Part shown: piece by piece, positions 44,548 through 54,710 of the stretch | Numbering within the stretch: position 1 is the stretch's first letter | How the letters are laid out: every line of letters begins with the position of its first letter | DNA from: Pseudorhizobium tarimense | Lineage (GTDB): Bacteria > Pseudomonadota > Alphaproteobacteria > Rhizobiales > Rhizobiaceae | Direction of reading: 5' to 3' | DNA length: 64,000 bases | Assembly (NCBI RefSeq): GCF_022968135.1 | Contig: NZ_JALJRA010000016.1 | Span: 62,001 to 126,000, forward strand | The notes under the pieces: generated by a model | Databases searched by the model: none | What the model was told of the DNA's origin: nothing | What the model saw: the letters and a program-made list of their open reading frames with translations, nothing else | Program-made: the position numbers and the translations under genes

Positions 44548-45947
44548 CCTCTTGGCCTATTAATTAGCGCAGGCGGCGCTTGGTTGGCGGCGTTGCGAAG
44601 CGCAGTCGCCAGATCCGCATAGGCATCCGCAGAGGGCTGCTCACCCGGCGATTGTTTGAGAACCTCGTAGATCACCGGCACCTGCTTGATCGCCATATCG
44701 AGATCCGGATCCGTACCGGCGCGATAGCCGCCTATGAGGCGCAGATCGCGCGTCTCCTCGTAGCGGTGGATCAGCGCCTTCAGCCGCGAGACGAGCTTTT
44801 CCTGATCCTCCGTCCATGCCTTTCGGGCAAGACGCGAGATCGAGGCCAGGGGATTGATTGGCGGATAGCGCCCCTCCTCCGCCAGACTTCGGTCGAGAAC
44901 CAGGTGGCCATCAAGGATCCCTCGGGTGGAATCGGCAATTGGGTCGTTATGATTGTCGCCGTCCACGAGAATGGAGATAATTGCGGTAACGGTTCCGGCA
45001 CCCTCGGCGCCTGGCCCTGCTCTTTCAAGAAGCCTCGGCAATTCGGTGAAGACGGAGGCCGGATAGCCACGCGCGATGGGCGGCTCGCCAGAGGCAACCG
45101 CCACTTCGCGGATAGCGTGGGCAAAGCGTGTGATGCTGTCTGCGATGAACAGGACGTTGTCGCCTTGGTCGCGGAAGTGCTCTGCGATCGTGATCGCCAC
45201 AAGCGGTGCCATCTTGCGCAGCATCGGGCTTTCGTCACTGGTCGCGACCACGGCGATCGACTTCGCCATGTTGTCGCCGAGCGTGTCCTCGATGAACTCC
45301 CGCACCTCGCGGCCACGTTCGCCGACAAGCGCTATGACTACCTTGTCGAAGGCGCCCGCCCTGGCAAACATTGAAAGCAATGTGGACTTGCCGACGCCCG
45401 AGCCGGCAAAGACGCCAAGGCGCTGGCCGAGGCAGAGGGGGGAAAAGATATCGACCGCCCGCACACCGGTCTTGAAGCCTGTCTCGACGCGGCTTCGCGT
45501 CATCGATGGTGGCGCAGCGTTGGCGATCGAGCGTCTGACGCGGCCGGTCATGAGCGGCCCTCGCCCATCGATCGGCTCGCCCAGCGCATTGATTGTCCGC
45601 CCACACCAGCTGTCGTGCGGCGCAACCCGGAAGGCGCCCTTGCGAATGACGGTGTCACCGATCCCGATCGGTTCGCCCGGCTCGATCGGGCAAACGAAGA
45701 CAGCATCGGGCTCGACACGCACGACTTCCCCGAGATGGATGCCGGTGGCACTGCGGTGCGCGACGAACTCGCCAAGCCGCACGTGCTTCGACAGGCCCGC
45801 CACCGTGTAATGGCCGGCAGCTATAGTTCTTACCTTTCCGCCATGCGCCACGGAGAATGCCGGATCGGCATAACGCTCGGTGATATCGGCAAGCTGGGCG
45901 AGCTTGCCGCCCGATACCGCTTGCAAAATGGCTGCCTGTTCCAGCAT
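44544..45947 (-). CDS. fliI: Flagellar export ATPase FliI
   Basis: The 467-residue F1-beta-like ATPase has Walker A AGSGVGKST at residues 181-189, the Walker B region VLFIADSITRFAHA, and the family motif RGYPASVFTELPRLLERAG. It forms the hexamer energising type III flagellar export. It overlaps the next gene by 4 bases and starts 13 bases after flgF. Confidence 0.97.
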   Translation of the reverse strand: MLEQAAILQAVSGGKLAQLADITERYADPAFSVAHGGKVRTIAAGHYTVAGLSKHVRLGEFVAHRSATGIHLGEVVRVEPDAVFVCPIEPGEPIGIGDTVIRKGAFRVAPHDSWCGRTINALGEPIDGRGPLMTGRVRRSIANAAPPSMTRSRVETGFKTGVRAVDIFSPLCLGQRLGVFAGSGVGKSTLLSMFARAGAFDKVVIALVGERGREVREFIEDTLGDNMAKSIAVVATSDESPMLRKMAPLVAITIAEHFRDQGDNVLFIADSITRFAHAIREVAVASGEPPIARGYPASVFTELPRLLERAGPGAEGAGTVTAIISILVDGDNHNDPIADSTRGILDGHLVLDRSLAEEGRYPPINPLASISRLARKAWTEDQEKLVSRLKALIHRYEETRDLRLIGGYRAGTDPDLDMAIKQVPVIYEVLKQSPGEQPSADAYADLATALRNAANQAPPALINRPRG

Positions 45948-45960
45948 CCGATCTCAGCCC

Positions 45961-46695
45961 TTAGCGCCCGCTGCCAAGCGTCTTGATCGCTTCGTCGAAA
46001 CTCGCTTCCGTGTCGCGCATCAGCGACGAGATACCCTCGAAGGCGCGGTTGACCTGAATCAGCTGTGTCATCTCGCTGATACCGCTGACGTTGGATCCCT
46101 CGATATAGCCCTGCATCACTGCAACATCGAAATTATCGACCACCGGTTGCGGGTTGTCCGTGGGAATGACGCCGCTGTTGTCGGCGCGGATGAAGCCCTT
46201 GCTCAGGTCGGCCGTAAACAGGCCGATCGTCCCAACAGGCTGGCCGCCCTGCATGATGCGTCCGTCGGCGCCGACTGTCGGAGGTCCGCCGGCGCGGTTG
46301 AGTTGTATCGGCGCTCCGCCTGCATCCAGCACAGGGTGACCCATTATCGAGACGAGCTGTCCCGTTTCGAGCATGGTGAAGCGGCCATCCCGGGTCAGTA
46401 CCTGGCCGGCCGGCGTGTCGATCGCAAACCAGGCATCACCCTTGATGGCAAAGTCGAGCGCGTTGTCGGTATTCTGCAGCTGCCCGTTACGCGTGGAAAG
46501 GTAATCGTTGCCCTGCGTCACGAAAGCGACCTTTGCATTGAGGTCGTTGCGCGTGTTGCTCATCACCTCATCGAACTTAACCTCGGTCGCACGGAAGCCC
46601 ACCGTGTTCATATTCGCCATGTTGTCGGCGATGGTGTTCAGGCGCCGTTCGAGCGCGATCTGCGAGGAGATACCGACATAAAGTCCGGACTGCAT
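45961..46695 (-). CDS. flgF: Proximal rod protein FlgF
   Basis: The 244-residue protein has the rod signature SQIALERRLNTIADNMANMNTVGFRA and a C-terminal EMTQLIQVNRAFEGISSLM helix, with FlgF-like rather than FlgG-like N-terminal sequence. It lies between the DUF1217 gene and fliI. Confidence 0.92.
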   Translation of the reverse strand: MQSGLYVGISSQIALERRLNTIADNMANMNTVGFRATEVKFDEVMSNTRNDLNAKVAFVTQGNDYLSTRNGQLQNTDNALDFAIKGDAWFAIDTPAGQVLTRDGRFTMLETGQLVSIMGHPVLDAGGAPIQLNRAGGPPTVGADGRIMQGGQPVGTIGLFTADLSKGFIRADNSGVIPTDNPQPVVDNFDVAVMQGYIEGSNVSGISEMTQLIQVNRAFEGISSLMRDTEASFDEAIKTLGSGR

Positions 46696-46696
46696 A

Positions 46697-47473
46697 TCAT
46701 TTGCCTCCGAGTTTCAGTGCGTTGATGGAGATGAGAAGATCGGTGGAGATGCCGCTCGTGGAGGGAGAGAAAAGCGTCGTGACGCTGTCTGGGGTTGAGG
46801 CGTTCTCCATCTCCCAGAGTGTTGAAAACCTCTCCAGGAACTTCGCAGTCTTCGAAGCGTCCTGGAAGTCCTCGATGTCGATCGATTCCTCGATGAAGGC
46901 GGCCTGCCGATCCACATCGAGAGCCGCCACTTCGTCGGGAAGCTGCAGCACGGTGCGAACCACCTCGGCGAGGGCGTCGTCGGCGAGGATCTCCATCCCG
47001 GACTTGATCGAAGGGGCCATCCGTTCGAAGTAGAGAGCCAGTCGGACGCCGGGATTCTCCGCGCCCACTTCTTCTTCCAGCGTCTGGCGCTGGTACTTCT
47101 CGACAACGCCCTTCTGTGCCTTATCGAAGGAGGTGGCTGCGGCGCCGTTCGCCTGGAAGTTCAACGTTTCGGCAAGGCCCGCATAGCGGCTGTCGGCGAG
47201 CTTCAGCGCGAAGGCGTCAGGAGTTGCGACGCCCTCAGTCAGGACCTTCCGGATGAAAGCCTTGGCGTAGGCCATGTCTTCCAGACCATGAGCCTTCAAG
47301 GCGTAGTTATAGAGACGGCTGTCGGCCATGAAGTCGTCGACCGACTTCACCTTGCCGATGTTCTCCAGGTAATAGGCGCTTTCGCGGGCGACGTTCGGCT
47401 GTTCGGCAACGCGAGCGAGAGAGCCAGGGAGGTCCCTGCTGATTATCGCATAGCTGGTATAGGTCGTGATCAC
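46697..47473 (-). CDS. DUF1217 flagellar-locus protein
   Basis: The protein of about 258 residues resembles the DUF1217 family of rhizobial flagellar clusters, with YTSYAIISRDLPGSL...YYLENIGKVKSVDDFMAD near its start. It has no signal peptide or membrane span and is largely helical. A GTG at 47473 gives the family N-terminus with a G-rich site upstream; an ATG at 47545 is the longer alternative. It is divergent from motA, so both promoters lie in a short space. Function unknown. Confidence 0.7.
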   Translation of the reverse strand: MITTYTSYAIISRDLPGSLARVAEQPNVARESAYYLENIGKVKSVDDFMADSRLYNYALKAHGLEDMAYAKAFIRKVLTEGVATPDAFALKLADSRYAGLAETLNFQANGAAATSFDKAQKGVVEKYQRQTLEEEVGAENPGVRLALYFERMAPSIKSGMEILADDALAEVVRTVLQLPDEVAALDVDRQAAFIEESIDIEDFQDASKTAKFLERFSTLWEMENASTPDSVTTLFSPSTSGISTDLLISINALKLGGK

Positions 47474-47670
47474 CCTGATCCCCCGCCGATCCTGTCCTTG
47501 ATTGAAAGCCGGATTTCTCAGCCGACCAGGCATCAGTAGGCGCAAAGACTTGTGCGAGGCTGTACCCGCGCTGCCCCTTTTCGCAGACCCGGAAAGGCCT
47601 AGCAGCCAGCCTCACGCAAGCCAGACGGGCTATTCCCGAAACATAAGATCAAGATCGGCGCAGGTAGAAG

Positions 47671-48543
47671 ATGAACATTCTTATCGGATTGGTGATCACG
47701 TTCGGTTGCATCATCGGCGGCTATATGGCGATGGGCGGTCACCTGGACGTTCTCTTCCAGCCGTTCGAGTTGGTGATCATCGGCGGTGCCGGCCTTGGCG
47801 GCTTCATCATGGCCAACCCGATGAAGGTCGTGAAGGATTCCGGCAAGGCGCTCGGTGAGGCTTTCAAGAATTCGGTCCCGAAGGAGCGCAATTATCTCGA
47901 CGTCCTCGGCGTGCTCTACGCGCTGATGCGCGATCTGAGAACAAAGTCGCGCAACGAGATCGAAGCCCATATCGACAATCCGGAAGAGTCCTCGATCTTC
48001 CAGACGGCGCCGAACCTTTTGAAAAACAAGGAGCTGACGACCTTCATCTGTGACTATGTCCGCCTGATCATCATCGGCAACGCCCGCTCGCACGAGATCG
48101 AGGCGCTGATGGACGAGGAGCTCGAGACGCTTCTGCACGACCGGATGAAGCCGTATCACGCGATCACCGCAATGGGCGACAGCTTCCCGGCGATCGGTAT
48201 CGTGGCGGCGGTTCTCGGGGTGATCAAGGCCATGGGCAAGATCAACGAGTCCCCTGAAGTGCTGGGCGGTCTGATTGGCGCGGCTCTCGTCGGCACCATG
48301 CTCGGGATCATTCTCTCCTATTCCATCTGCAACCCGCTTGCAGCGCAGGTGAAGATCGTGCGGACGAAGCAGCACCGTCTGTTCATCATCGTGAAGCAGA
48401 CGCTGCTCGCCTACATGAACGGGTCGGTCCCGCAGGTAGCGCTGGAATATGGACGCAAGACGATTTCAAACTACGAACGCCCCTCGATCGATGCGGTCGA
48501 GCAGGAAATGATGAACCCGGGCGGCGATAACAAGGCGGCATGA
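47671..48543 (+). CDS. motA: Motor stator protein MotA
   Basis: The 290-residue protein has four membrane spans. The conserved Pro at P173 in [15 protein letters not shown] coincides with the Escherichia coli position, and charged residues of the cytoplasmic loop (R90, E97/E98 region) are present. It forms the proton channel with MotB. It starts the plus-strand motA-fliM-fliN-fliG-flhB run and overlaps fliM (ATGA). Confidence 0.97.
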   Translation: MNILIGLVITFGCIIGGYMAMGGHLDVLFQPFELVIIGGAGLGGFIMANPMKVVKDSGKALGEAFKNSVPKERNYLDVLGVLYALMRDLRTKSRNEIEAHIDNPEESSIFQTAPNLLKNKELTTFICDYVRLIIIGNARSHEIEALMDEELETLLHDRMKPYHAITAMGDSFPAIGIVAAVLGVIKAMGKINESPEVLGGLIGAALVGTMLGIILSYSICNPLAAQVKIVRTKQHRLFIIVKQTLLAYMNGSVPQVALEYGRKTISNYERPSIDAVEQEMMNPGGDNKAA

Positions 48544-49493
48544 TGACGAGAGTTATGGCTCAAGCGGCTCCGGCTCCCATGGACCGTTCGCTTCTCGCGA
48601 AGCTGACGGGGGGGCTCGGCGACCGCAAGACAATTGAGAAGATCAGCAGCGAATTCGGCCATCTCTATGCCGATTTCCTGCCGGACGTGTTCCACAGTGA
48701 AACCAGTATCCCGATCGATGTCGCCTATGTCGGCTGCACGTCCGGCCTGATGGCCGACCTGATCAGTGAGCTTGGCGAGAATGTCGCTCTTGCCGACGCC
48801 TCCTTGCGGAACTGGTCGCCCAACTTCCTGCTAGCCTGCGGCAACAGCTTCGTCATCGCATTGATGGAGCGCATGCTCGGCGCACTTCCAGAGACGATCG
48901 AACAACCCTTCGATCGCCCCTTATCCGATATCGAGCTCGATCTTGCGCAGATGGTGCTGGGTCGAATGGCTTTCGTTCTCCAGTCCGGCGTCAATGCGCC
49001 AGGCGGTTACGAGGCACTGCTCGAACGGACCCATAATGCGGAAGACCGCGCCGCGCCCGACGAGGCTGCCCCGGCAGAGTTCGGGGTCGCCGTGAAGTTG
49101 AGCGTCGAACTTGGAAAGGTGACGTCGGACTTCTTCCTGGTGCTCCCTCAGAAGGCCTTACTCAAAACGCAGGTCGTCATGCCGAAGTCGAAAGGCCAGG
49201 CCTCGAAGGGCAAAGAAGAATGGCAGCAGCGTCTCAGCGAGCAGGTGCGACGCTCGCAGGTGACGCTGGAGGCTAAGGTTCGGCTTCAGACGCTGACGCT
49301 CGGCACCATCTCGCGTCTCGCCGTCGGCGACGTCATTGCCTTCCATGATCGGAAGGATGTCAACGTCCAGGTCAGTGCAAACGGCAAGGACATGTATTCG
49401 TGCGAACTGGGGCGCTCCGGCGAGCGCTACACGGTTCGCGTCAGAGACAATATCAGCACGGAAGACGAAATCCTCGACCACCTCATGGGCTGA
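48540..49493 (+). CDS. fliM: Flagellar switch protein FliM (divergent)
   Basis: The 317-residue protein has a central CheC-like domain (about 45-210) and a C-terminal SpoA domain (about 235-315, [26 protein letters not shown]). The usual N-terminal CheY-binding motif LSQxEIDxLL is not recognisable; the start reads [22 protein letters not shown]. Its position between motA and fliN is diagnostic. Confidence 0.9.
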   Translation: MMTRVMAQAAPAPMDRSLLAKLTGGLGDRKTIEKISSEFGHLYADFLPDVFHSETSIPIDVAYVGCTSGLMADLISELGENVALADASLRNWSPNFLLACGNSFVIALMERMLGALPETIEQPFDRPLSDIELDLAQMVLGRMAFVLQSGVNAPGGYEALLERTHNAEDRAAPDEAAPAEFGVAVKLSVELGKVTSDFFLVLPQKALLKTQVVMPKSKGQASKGKEEWQQRLSEQVRRSQVTLEAKVRLQTLTLGTISRLAVGDVIAFHDRKDVNVQVSANGKDMYSCELGRSGERYTVRVRDNISTEDEILDHLMG

Positions 49494-49565
49494 TCAGGGC
49501 GACCCCGGTCAGCAGCGCCCAGTGCAAGGCAGGTTGACGCAAGTTTCAACGGGAATAATGAACGC

Positions 49566-50159
49566 ATGGCTACGAAGAAGACACCTGTAAAGGAAGAGGA
49601 TGACCTGATGCCCGTCACCGGCAACGGCGAGCTCGATCAGGCCATTGACGATCTCCGCGGCGTTCTCCAGGCCGACGCCGATGGCGGTGTGCCCGGGTTC
49701 GATGCCGACTTCGGCATGCCAGGGGATGCGGCCACCGATACCGCAAGCTTCGGCGGCGGCTCCAGCGACCTTGGTGGCTCAGATTTCGGGGGCGACTTCG
49801 GCGGCAGCAGCGATTTCGGTGGAAGCGACTTCGGTGGCGGTGACTTTGACGGCTCAACTGCCGGGGACAGCTTCGGCTCCGTGCAGGAGCCAGGCAGTGC
49901 ACTGACGGCCAACATGGACCTGATCATGGACATCCCGATCGATGTCGAGATCGTCCTGGGGTCCAGCCGCATGCAGGTGTCCGGTTTGATGAACCTTGAA
50001 GAAGGCGCCACGATCGCGCTGGACAAGAAAATCGGCGAACCGGTCGAAATCATGGTGAACGGCCGCCGCATCGGCAAGGGCGAGATCACCGTCCTGGAGA
50101 ATGACGACACCCGCTTTGGTGTCAAAGTGACTGAAGTGCTGAGTACGAGAAGAACCTGA
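49566..50159 (+). CDS. fliN: Flagellar switch protein FliN with Gly/Ser/Asp/Phe-rich linker
   Basis: The 197-residue C-ring protein has a C-terminal SpoA domain (about 117-192, [20 protein letters not shown] ... [11 protein letters not shown]). Residues 61-104 are an unusual low-complexity stretch of repeated GSDFGG-like units that makes the protein longer than Escherichia coli FliN (137). The N-terminal helix (about 20-35) is ordinary. Confidence 0.94.
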   Translation: MATKKTPVKEEDDLMPVTGNGELDQAIDDLRGVLQADADGGVPGFDADFGMPGDAATDTASFGGGSSDLGGSDFGGDFGGSSDFGGSDFGGGDFDGSTAGDSFGSVQEPGSALTANMDLIMDIPIDVEIVLGSSRMQVSGLMNLEEGATIALDKKIGEPVEIMVNGRRIGKGEITVLENDDTRFGVKVTEVLSTRRT

Positions 50160-50187
50160 TCCCGGTCTGGGACAGAGAGGGAAGACC

Positions 50188-51231
50188 ATGATGGACTTTG
50201 ACGACTTCGGTAGCGCTGTTACCGAACAGCCGTTGTCCCAAGCCGAGAAAGCCGCTGCGGTGCTCTTGGCTATGGGCAAGGGCGTTGCCGGAAAGCTCCT
50301 CAAGTACTTCACGCAGAGCGAACTGCAGATGATCATTGCATCTGCACAACGCCTGCGAACGATCCCTCCGGACGAACTCCTTCTTCTCGTCAACGAATTC
50401 GAGGACCTGTTCACTGAAGGAACAGGCCTTATGGACAATGCGGCTGCCATCGAAGCCATTCTCGAGGAAGGCCTTACACCGGAAGAAGTGGACGGCCTTC
50501 TCGGCCGCCGCACCGCGTTCCAGGCATACGAGTCCTCGATCTGGGACCGCCTTCAGGACGCGGATCCTGCCTTCGTCGGCAAGTTCCTCGCCCGTGAACA
50601 CTCCCAAACGATCGCTTACATCCTCTCGATGCTGCCTTCCGCATTCGGTGCGAAGGTGTTGCTGCAGCTCCCCGACAGCCGGCGCGCCGACATAATGAAC
50701 CGAACGGTCAACATGAAGGAAGTGAGCCCAAAGGCGGCCCAGATTATCGAGAACCGCGTCGTCGAGCTCATCGACGCAATTGAAGCAGAGCGCAATTCGC
50801 CAGGCTCGGCGAAGGTTGCCGACCTGATGAACGAGCTGGACAAGCCCCAGGTCGACACGCTGCTCACGTCGCTCGAAACGATCAGCAAGGAGTCGGTCAA
50901 CAAGGTTCGTCCGAAGATCTTCCTTTTCGAAGACCTGCTGCTCATGCCGCAGCGCAGCCGCGTGCTGCTCCTGAACGACATTGCAGCCGACATCCTGACG
51001 ATGGCTCTGCGTGGCGCAAGCGCGGAGATGAAGGAAGGCGTGCTTTCGGCCATCAGCCCGCGTCAGCGGCGCATGATCGAATCGGATCTGGCGGTGCCTA
51101 CTGCAGCGCTCAACCCGCGCGAGATCGCGATCGCCCGGCGCGCCGTCGCACAGGAAGCCATCCGACTCGCCAATGCCGGCCAGATCCTGCTCAAGGAGCC
51201 GGAAGAGGGCAAGGACGAGAAGGCCGCTTAA
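50188..51231 (+). CDS. fliG: Flagellar switch protein FliG
   Basis: The 347-residue rotor protein has an N-terminal FliF-binding domain, a middle domain with the EHSQTIAYILSMLP block, and a C-terminal torque helix region (RPKIFLFEDLLLMPQRSRVLLLND). It lies 28 bases after fliN with GAGGGA upstream of the double ATG. Confidence 0.96.
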   Translation: MMDFDDFGSAVTEQPLSQAEKAAAVLLAMGKGVAGKLLKYFTQSELQMIIASAQRLRTIPPDELLLLVNEFEDLFTEGTGLMDNAAAIEAILEEGLTPEEVDGLLGRRTAFQAYESSIWDRLQDADPAFVGKFLAREHSQTIAYILSMLPSAFGAKVLLQLPDSRRADIMNRTVNMKEVSPKAAQIIENRVVELIDAIEAERNSPGSAKVADLMNELDKPQVDTLLTSLETISKESVNKVRPKIFLFEDLLLMPQRSRVLLLNDIAADILTMALRGASAEMKEGVLSAISPRQRRMIESDLAVPTAALNPREIAIARRAVAQEAIRLANAGQILLKEPEEGKDEKAA

Positions 51232-51391
51232 TCACGCGGGGAAGGGCTTAGCAGTGCTTATGCACGGGCAAGCGACTTGCGCCGGCGTCTCGACCGCTGC
51301 CCACAATCTTTTTCTTGACTCGATTCGGCCCTAGGGCGGCGCTGCTGTAGCCTGGACTGCAGTTCATGCCGATTCGCGCGAGGGCACGGCC

Positions 51392-52468
51392 TTGTCGGAA
51401 GACAAAGACAGTAAAACAGAAAATCCGACAGCCAAGAAGCTGACCGACGCGGCCGCGAAAGGCAACGTGCCTTTTTCGCGCGAAGTACCGATCTTTGCTT
51501 CGGCCCTCGGTTTCTACGTGTTTCTCGTCTTCTTTCTTCCTTCCGGCGCAGCCGATCTTGCAAAGACGCTGAAGGACCTCTTTTCCCAGCCGGATCAATG
51601 GCGGCTGGAGAACACGCCAGACGTCGTATCATTGGCGGTGCATCTGGGCTGGGCGATGGCGGCATTTCTGGCGCCCGTGATGCTCATCTTCATCATCTTC
51701 GGCCTTGGTTCGTCGCTCGCGCAGAACATGCCGTCCATGGTCCTCGAGCGAATTCGCCCACAGGCGTCGCGCATCTCGCCGATGAAGGGGTTTGAGCGTA
51801 TCTACAGCCTTCCCGGAATGGTGGAGTTCGGCAAGTCCTTCTTCAAGATCCTGATCGTGTCGGTGATCATGTACTTCGCGCTTCGCGGCGAGTTCTTCGC
51901 TGCTATCGACGCGATGTTCTCCGACCCGCAGGTGATCCTCGTGAAACTGGACGCGATCGTCCGCAAGATGGTCATCGTGATCCTGCTCGCGACGGCCCTT
52001 CTGGCCGCCGTCGACGTTGCCTGGTCGCGTCACCACTGGTTCACGCAGCTCAAGATGACGAAGCAGGAAGTGAAGGACGAGTACAAGCAATCGCAGGGCG
52101 ACCCGGTGGTCAAGTCACGGCAGAGGTCGCTTGCGCGCGATCGTGCCCGTCGACGCATGATGGACAGCGTGCCGCGTGCAACGCTGGTTATCGCCAACCC
52201 TACCCACTTTGCCGTGGCGCTCCGCTATGTCCGAGAAGAGAACGATGCACCGGTCGTCGTGGCTAAGGGACAGGATCTGATCGCGCTGAAGATTCGTGAG
52301 ATTGCTGAAGCCAATAACATTCCCGTTTTCGAAGATCCGCCGCTTGCCCGCTCCATGTTTGCGCAAGTCTCGGTTGATAGCGTCATTCCATCAGCCTTCT
52401 ACAAGGCAGTGGCAGAACTGGTGCACCGGGTCTATGCGGCTCGGTCCGGCAATCAACGGACACACTGA
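51392..52468 (+). CDS. flhB: Flagellar export switch protein FlhB
   Basis: The 358-residue protein has an N-terminal charged segment ([19 protein letters not shown]), four membrane spans, and the autocleavage motif NPTH in [14 protein letters not shown]. It switches export specificity from hook to filament proteins. The start codon is TTG at 51392 with AGGG about 9 bases upstream. The family N-terminus begins there and no ATG fits. Confidence 0.95.
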   Translation: MSEDKDSKTENPTAKKLTDAAAKGNVPFSREVPIFASALGFYVFLVFFLPSGAADLAKTLKDLFSQPDQWRLENTPDVVSLAVHLGWAMAAFLAPVMLIFIIFGLGSSLAQNMPSMVLERIRPQASRISPMKGFERIYSLPGMVEFGKSFFKILIVSVIMYFALRGEFFAAIDAMFSDPQVILVKLDAIVRKMVIVILLATALLAAVDVAWSRHHWFTQLKMTKQEVKDEYKQSQGDPVVKSRQRSLARDRARRRMMDSVPRATLVIANPTHFAVALRYVREENDAPVVVAKGQDLIALKIREIAEANNIPVFEDPPLARSMFAQVSVDSVIPSAFYKAVAELVHRVYAARSGNQRTH

Positions 52469-52473
52469 GCGTC

Positions 52474-52917
52474 ATGAAAAAATGCGACCACTCCACGGAA
52501 CGGGAGAAGATCCTCGCCGAAGCAATCAACCCGGTGGCTACCGAGCTGCGTCTGCTGGATGCCGGTGACCTGATTGCGCTGCTGCGCCTGGAATCGTATG
52601 GCAATCTCGCCGACCTCGTCTCGTCTGCGGCGGAGCTCTACTTCCACCCGGGAACGGTCAACTTCGGAGCTGGCGGTGACTACACGCTCGAGTGGAGCGG
52701 CCAGCCGCAGGTGGTGCTCGACTTAGAGATCAAGCCGCGCGGCGTCTCTGTCTATGCTCGGCTGACATTGGCTGATCGCCTGGCTGGTATAGAGATCGAC
52801 CATATTGCCTTCCAGGAGCCTTGTGAGGATCCCGACGAGAACACAGCCTTCCTGGAGCGTAGTCTGCAGGAAGCGCGCTTCGTTCGCACCGCACCTCCCA
52901 TGGCGGCCTTCACCTAG
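52474..52917 (+). CDS. Conserved-type hypothetical protein after flhB
   Basis: The 147-residue soluble protein has no signal or membrane span. An N-terminal helix (EREKILAEAINPVATELRLLD) is followed by alternating strands (YTLEWSGQPQVVLDLEIKPRGVSVYARLTLAD). I do not recognise a family. It starts 5 bases after flhB and converges on visR with 15 bases between stops, so it is part of the flhB transcript. Confidence 0.7.
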   Translation: MKKCDHSTEREKILAEAINPVATELRLLDAGDLIALLRLESYGNLADLVSSAAELYFHPGTVNFGAGGDYTLEWSGQPQVVLDLEIKPRGVSVYARLTLADRLAGIEIDHIAFQEPCEDPDENTAFLERSLQEARFVRTAPPMAAFT

Positions 52918-52932
52918 GCCACTCGCCGCCCA

Positions 52933-53679
52933 TCAGTGAATGTAGCCAAGGCGGATTGCCTTGGCGATGGCCTGGATGCGGTTGACTGCGTCCAGCTTCA
53001 TTGTCGCGGAGCCGAGATAGGCGTTGACCGTATGCACGGAGAGGCCGAGGTTTTCGGCAATCTCTTCGCTGATGCGCCCGTCTCCTGCCAGTTGCAGACA
53101 TGCGACTTCCCGCTCGCTCAAAGTCTCGGCCGGCACGGTGCGCCGCTCGTCGAGAGCAAGCAGGTCGGTCATGATATGGCAGCTGCGGACGTGATGCTCG
53201 ATCATCAGGTCGCTCGAGAGGCTGAAGGACCCGCCCGTGAAGATCACATAGCCATTGCCCATCGCCCCGAGGCGAACCGGGAAGGCCACCCCTGAGAACG
53301 GCGTGACCTCAGATGGCAGGCGGCGAAGCAGGGGCGTGAACTCGAATGCCTCGACGAAGCTCACCTGCTCCGTCCCGCTCCACGCGAGAGGCAGGGTCGA
53401 CAGCTCGATGTGGTCGAGAAGCGCATCCGCATATCCGCCGAGGATAAGGTCTGCGAAGTGGGCGTTTTCGCCGCCCCAGTTCTCCATCTCGCAGAACAGC
53501 CTTCTTTTGCCTGGCAATCCGGCGCCAGAGATCCGGAAGACTGCGAAGTTGCGGGCTCGCAACTGTTTCTGCATGGCGATGAGCCGTGGAAAGACATCGG
53601 CTCTGCTCGCCGCACGCTGCAGGCGCACATGATTCGTGCCGATCGGGATTTCGGAGGACGGAGTGCGTGCGTACGCCAT
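52933..53679 (-). CDS. visR: Flagellar master regulator VisR (LuxR-type)
   Basis: The 248-residue regulator has an N-terminal sensory-type domain (about 20-170) and a C-terminal LuxR helix-turn-helix (about 183-245, LSEREVACLQLAGDGRISEEIAENLGLSVHTVNAYLGSA). In S. meliloti VisN and VisR act as a heteromer at the top of the motility cascade. The ATG at 53679 is 16 bases past the visN stop, with AGGAG 13 bases upstream; the frame is open into visN. Confidence 0.92.
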   Translation of the reverse strand: MAYARTPSSEIPIGTNHVRLQRAASRADVFPRLIAMQKQLRARNFAVFRISGAGLPGKRRLFCEMENWGGENAHFADLILGGYADALLDHIELSTLPLAWSGTEQVSFVEAFEFTPLLRRLPSEVTPFSGVAFPVRLGAMGNGYVIFTGGSFSLSSDLMIEHHVRSCHIMTDLLALDERRTVPAETLSEREVACLQLAGDGRISEEIAENLGLSVHTVNAYLGSATMKLDAVNRIQAIAKAIRLGYIH

Positions 53680-53695
53680 TTTGTTTGCAGGTCTC

Positions 53696-54433
53696 CTAGA
53701 CCAGGTTGTTCCGGACAGCATACGCGATTGCCTCCGAACGGGTCTTTGTCCCGGTCTTACGCATGACGCTGGTGATGTAGTTATTGATCGTGTTGCGGGA
53801 GATTCCGAGGATGACGGCGATTTCGTCGCTCGTCTTTCCTTCTGCGATCCAGAACAGGCATTCAAGCTCGCGCTCCGTCAGCTCGAAATCGCGCTCCGCG
53901 CGAGCGTCCGGCGTCTGCTTAAAGCCAGCGAGATAGGTCGCAAGAAGACCGACTTCGCGAAGCCTGTCCTGGGAAAGTATGATGCCCTCGACGAAGAGCA
54001 GAAGCAGTGTGTATCGCGTACGCCCTATGCATACGGTCAAGGAACAGTATTGACGGCTGATCTGCTCCGGAACCAGAACGTCGTCGGGGAGCAATGAAAA
54101 GTTTGGGGTGAGAAGTGAGAGACACTTCTCCAGTTCAGTGGATTTGGCGTAGTTGCTCGCCAGCTCAGACCCGATCCGCCTGACAAGATCGAAAGGCCAG
54201 TCCGAAGAGACGATGAAATCGAGCCCCTGCTCCTGGATCAGGTCGCATCGGGCGAAAAGAAAGTGTGCCGCTCCGACATATTCCGCCAGCAGCCGCAGCG
54301 CAGCCGGTACATTGTTGGCCGCTGCAGCAAGCGCCAGGTGGCGGACAAGTTGCTCGCGCGAGGAAACGGCCATTGGCGCTCCCGATTCCAGACCGGATTC
54401 GTCTGCCACAGCCTCCACGCCAGAAAACTCCAT
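53696..54433 (-). CDS. visN: Flagellar master regulator VisN (LuxR-type)
   Basis: The 245-residue partner of VisR has a ligand-binding-like N-terminal domain (about 25-165) and a LuxR helix-turn-helix (about 180-240, LTERELECLFWIAEGKTSDEIAVILGISRNTINNYI). AGAGG lies upstream of the ATG. It is followed by visR in one transcript, activating rem among other targets by family knowledge. Confidence 0.93.
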   Translation of the reverse strand: MEFSGVEAVADESGLESGAPMAVSSREQLVRHLALAAAANNVPAALRLLAEYVGAAHFLFARCDLIQEQGLDFIVSSDWPFDLVRRIGSELASNYAKSTELEKCLSLLTPNFSLLPDDVLVPEQISRQYCSLTVCIGRTRYTLLLLFVEGIILSQDRLREVGLLATYLAGFKQTPDARAERDFELTERELECLFWIAEGKTSDEIAVILGISRNTINNYITSVMRKTGTKTRSEAIAYAVRNNLV

Positions 54434-54660
54434 GCCGACTATCCTCTACCCGACATGAAGAAAGGCTTCACGCTCAGCCGTTGAAAACGTGCCCGATAAT
54501 GCAGCGTCCCTCTCCTCCGCTTCCGCAGCGACGAATCATCTTCATTTTAGGAAAGGGGAAACGAATTTCTACGTGTCTTGAGCATCTGGAGACCGAGATG
54601 GACAAATTCTCGCCCCAACTGTGGCAAAATGCAGACTTAACTACCGGTACTCACGTCGGA

Positions 54661-54688
54661 AAGAGGCCGGCTTCGCAGCCGGCCTCTT
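54661..54688 (-). terminator. Terminator of the che-fliF transcript
   Basis: AAGAGGCCGGCT (54661-54672) pairs perfectly with AGCCGGCCTCTT (54677-54688) over 12 bp with a 4-base loop, 22 bases past the fliF stop. On the minus strand TTTCC follows. Confidence 0.85.
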
Positions 54689-54710
54689 CTCGTCACGATT
54701 TCGTGAGAGA

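Noticed and set aside
47599..48375. 258-codon open frame on the minus strand
   Set aside because: Antisense to motA, whose residues match the family.
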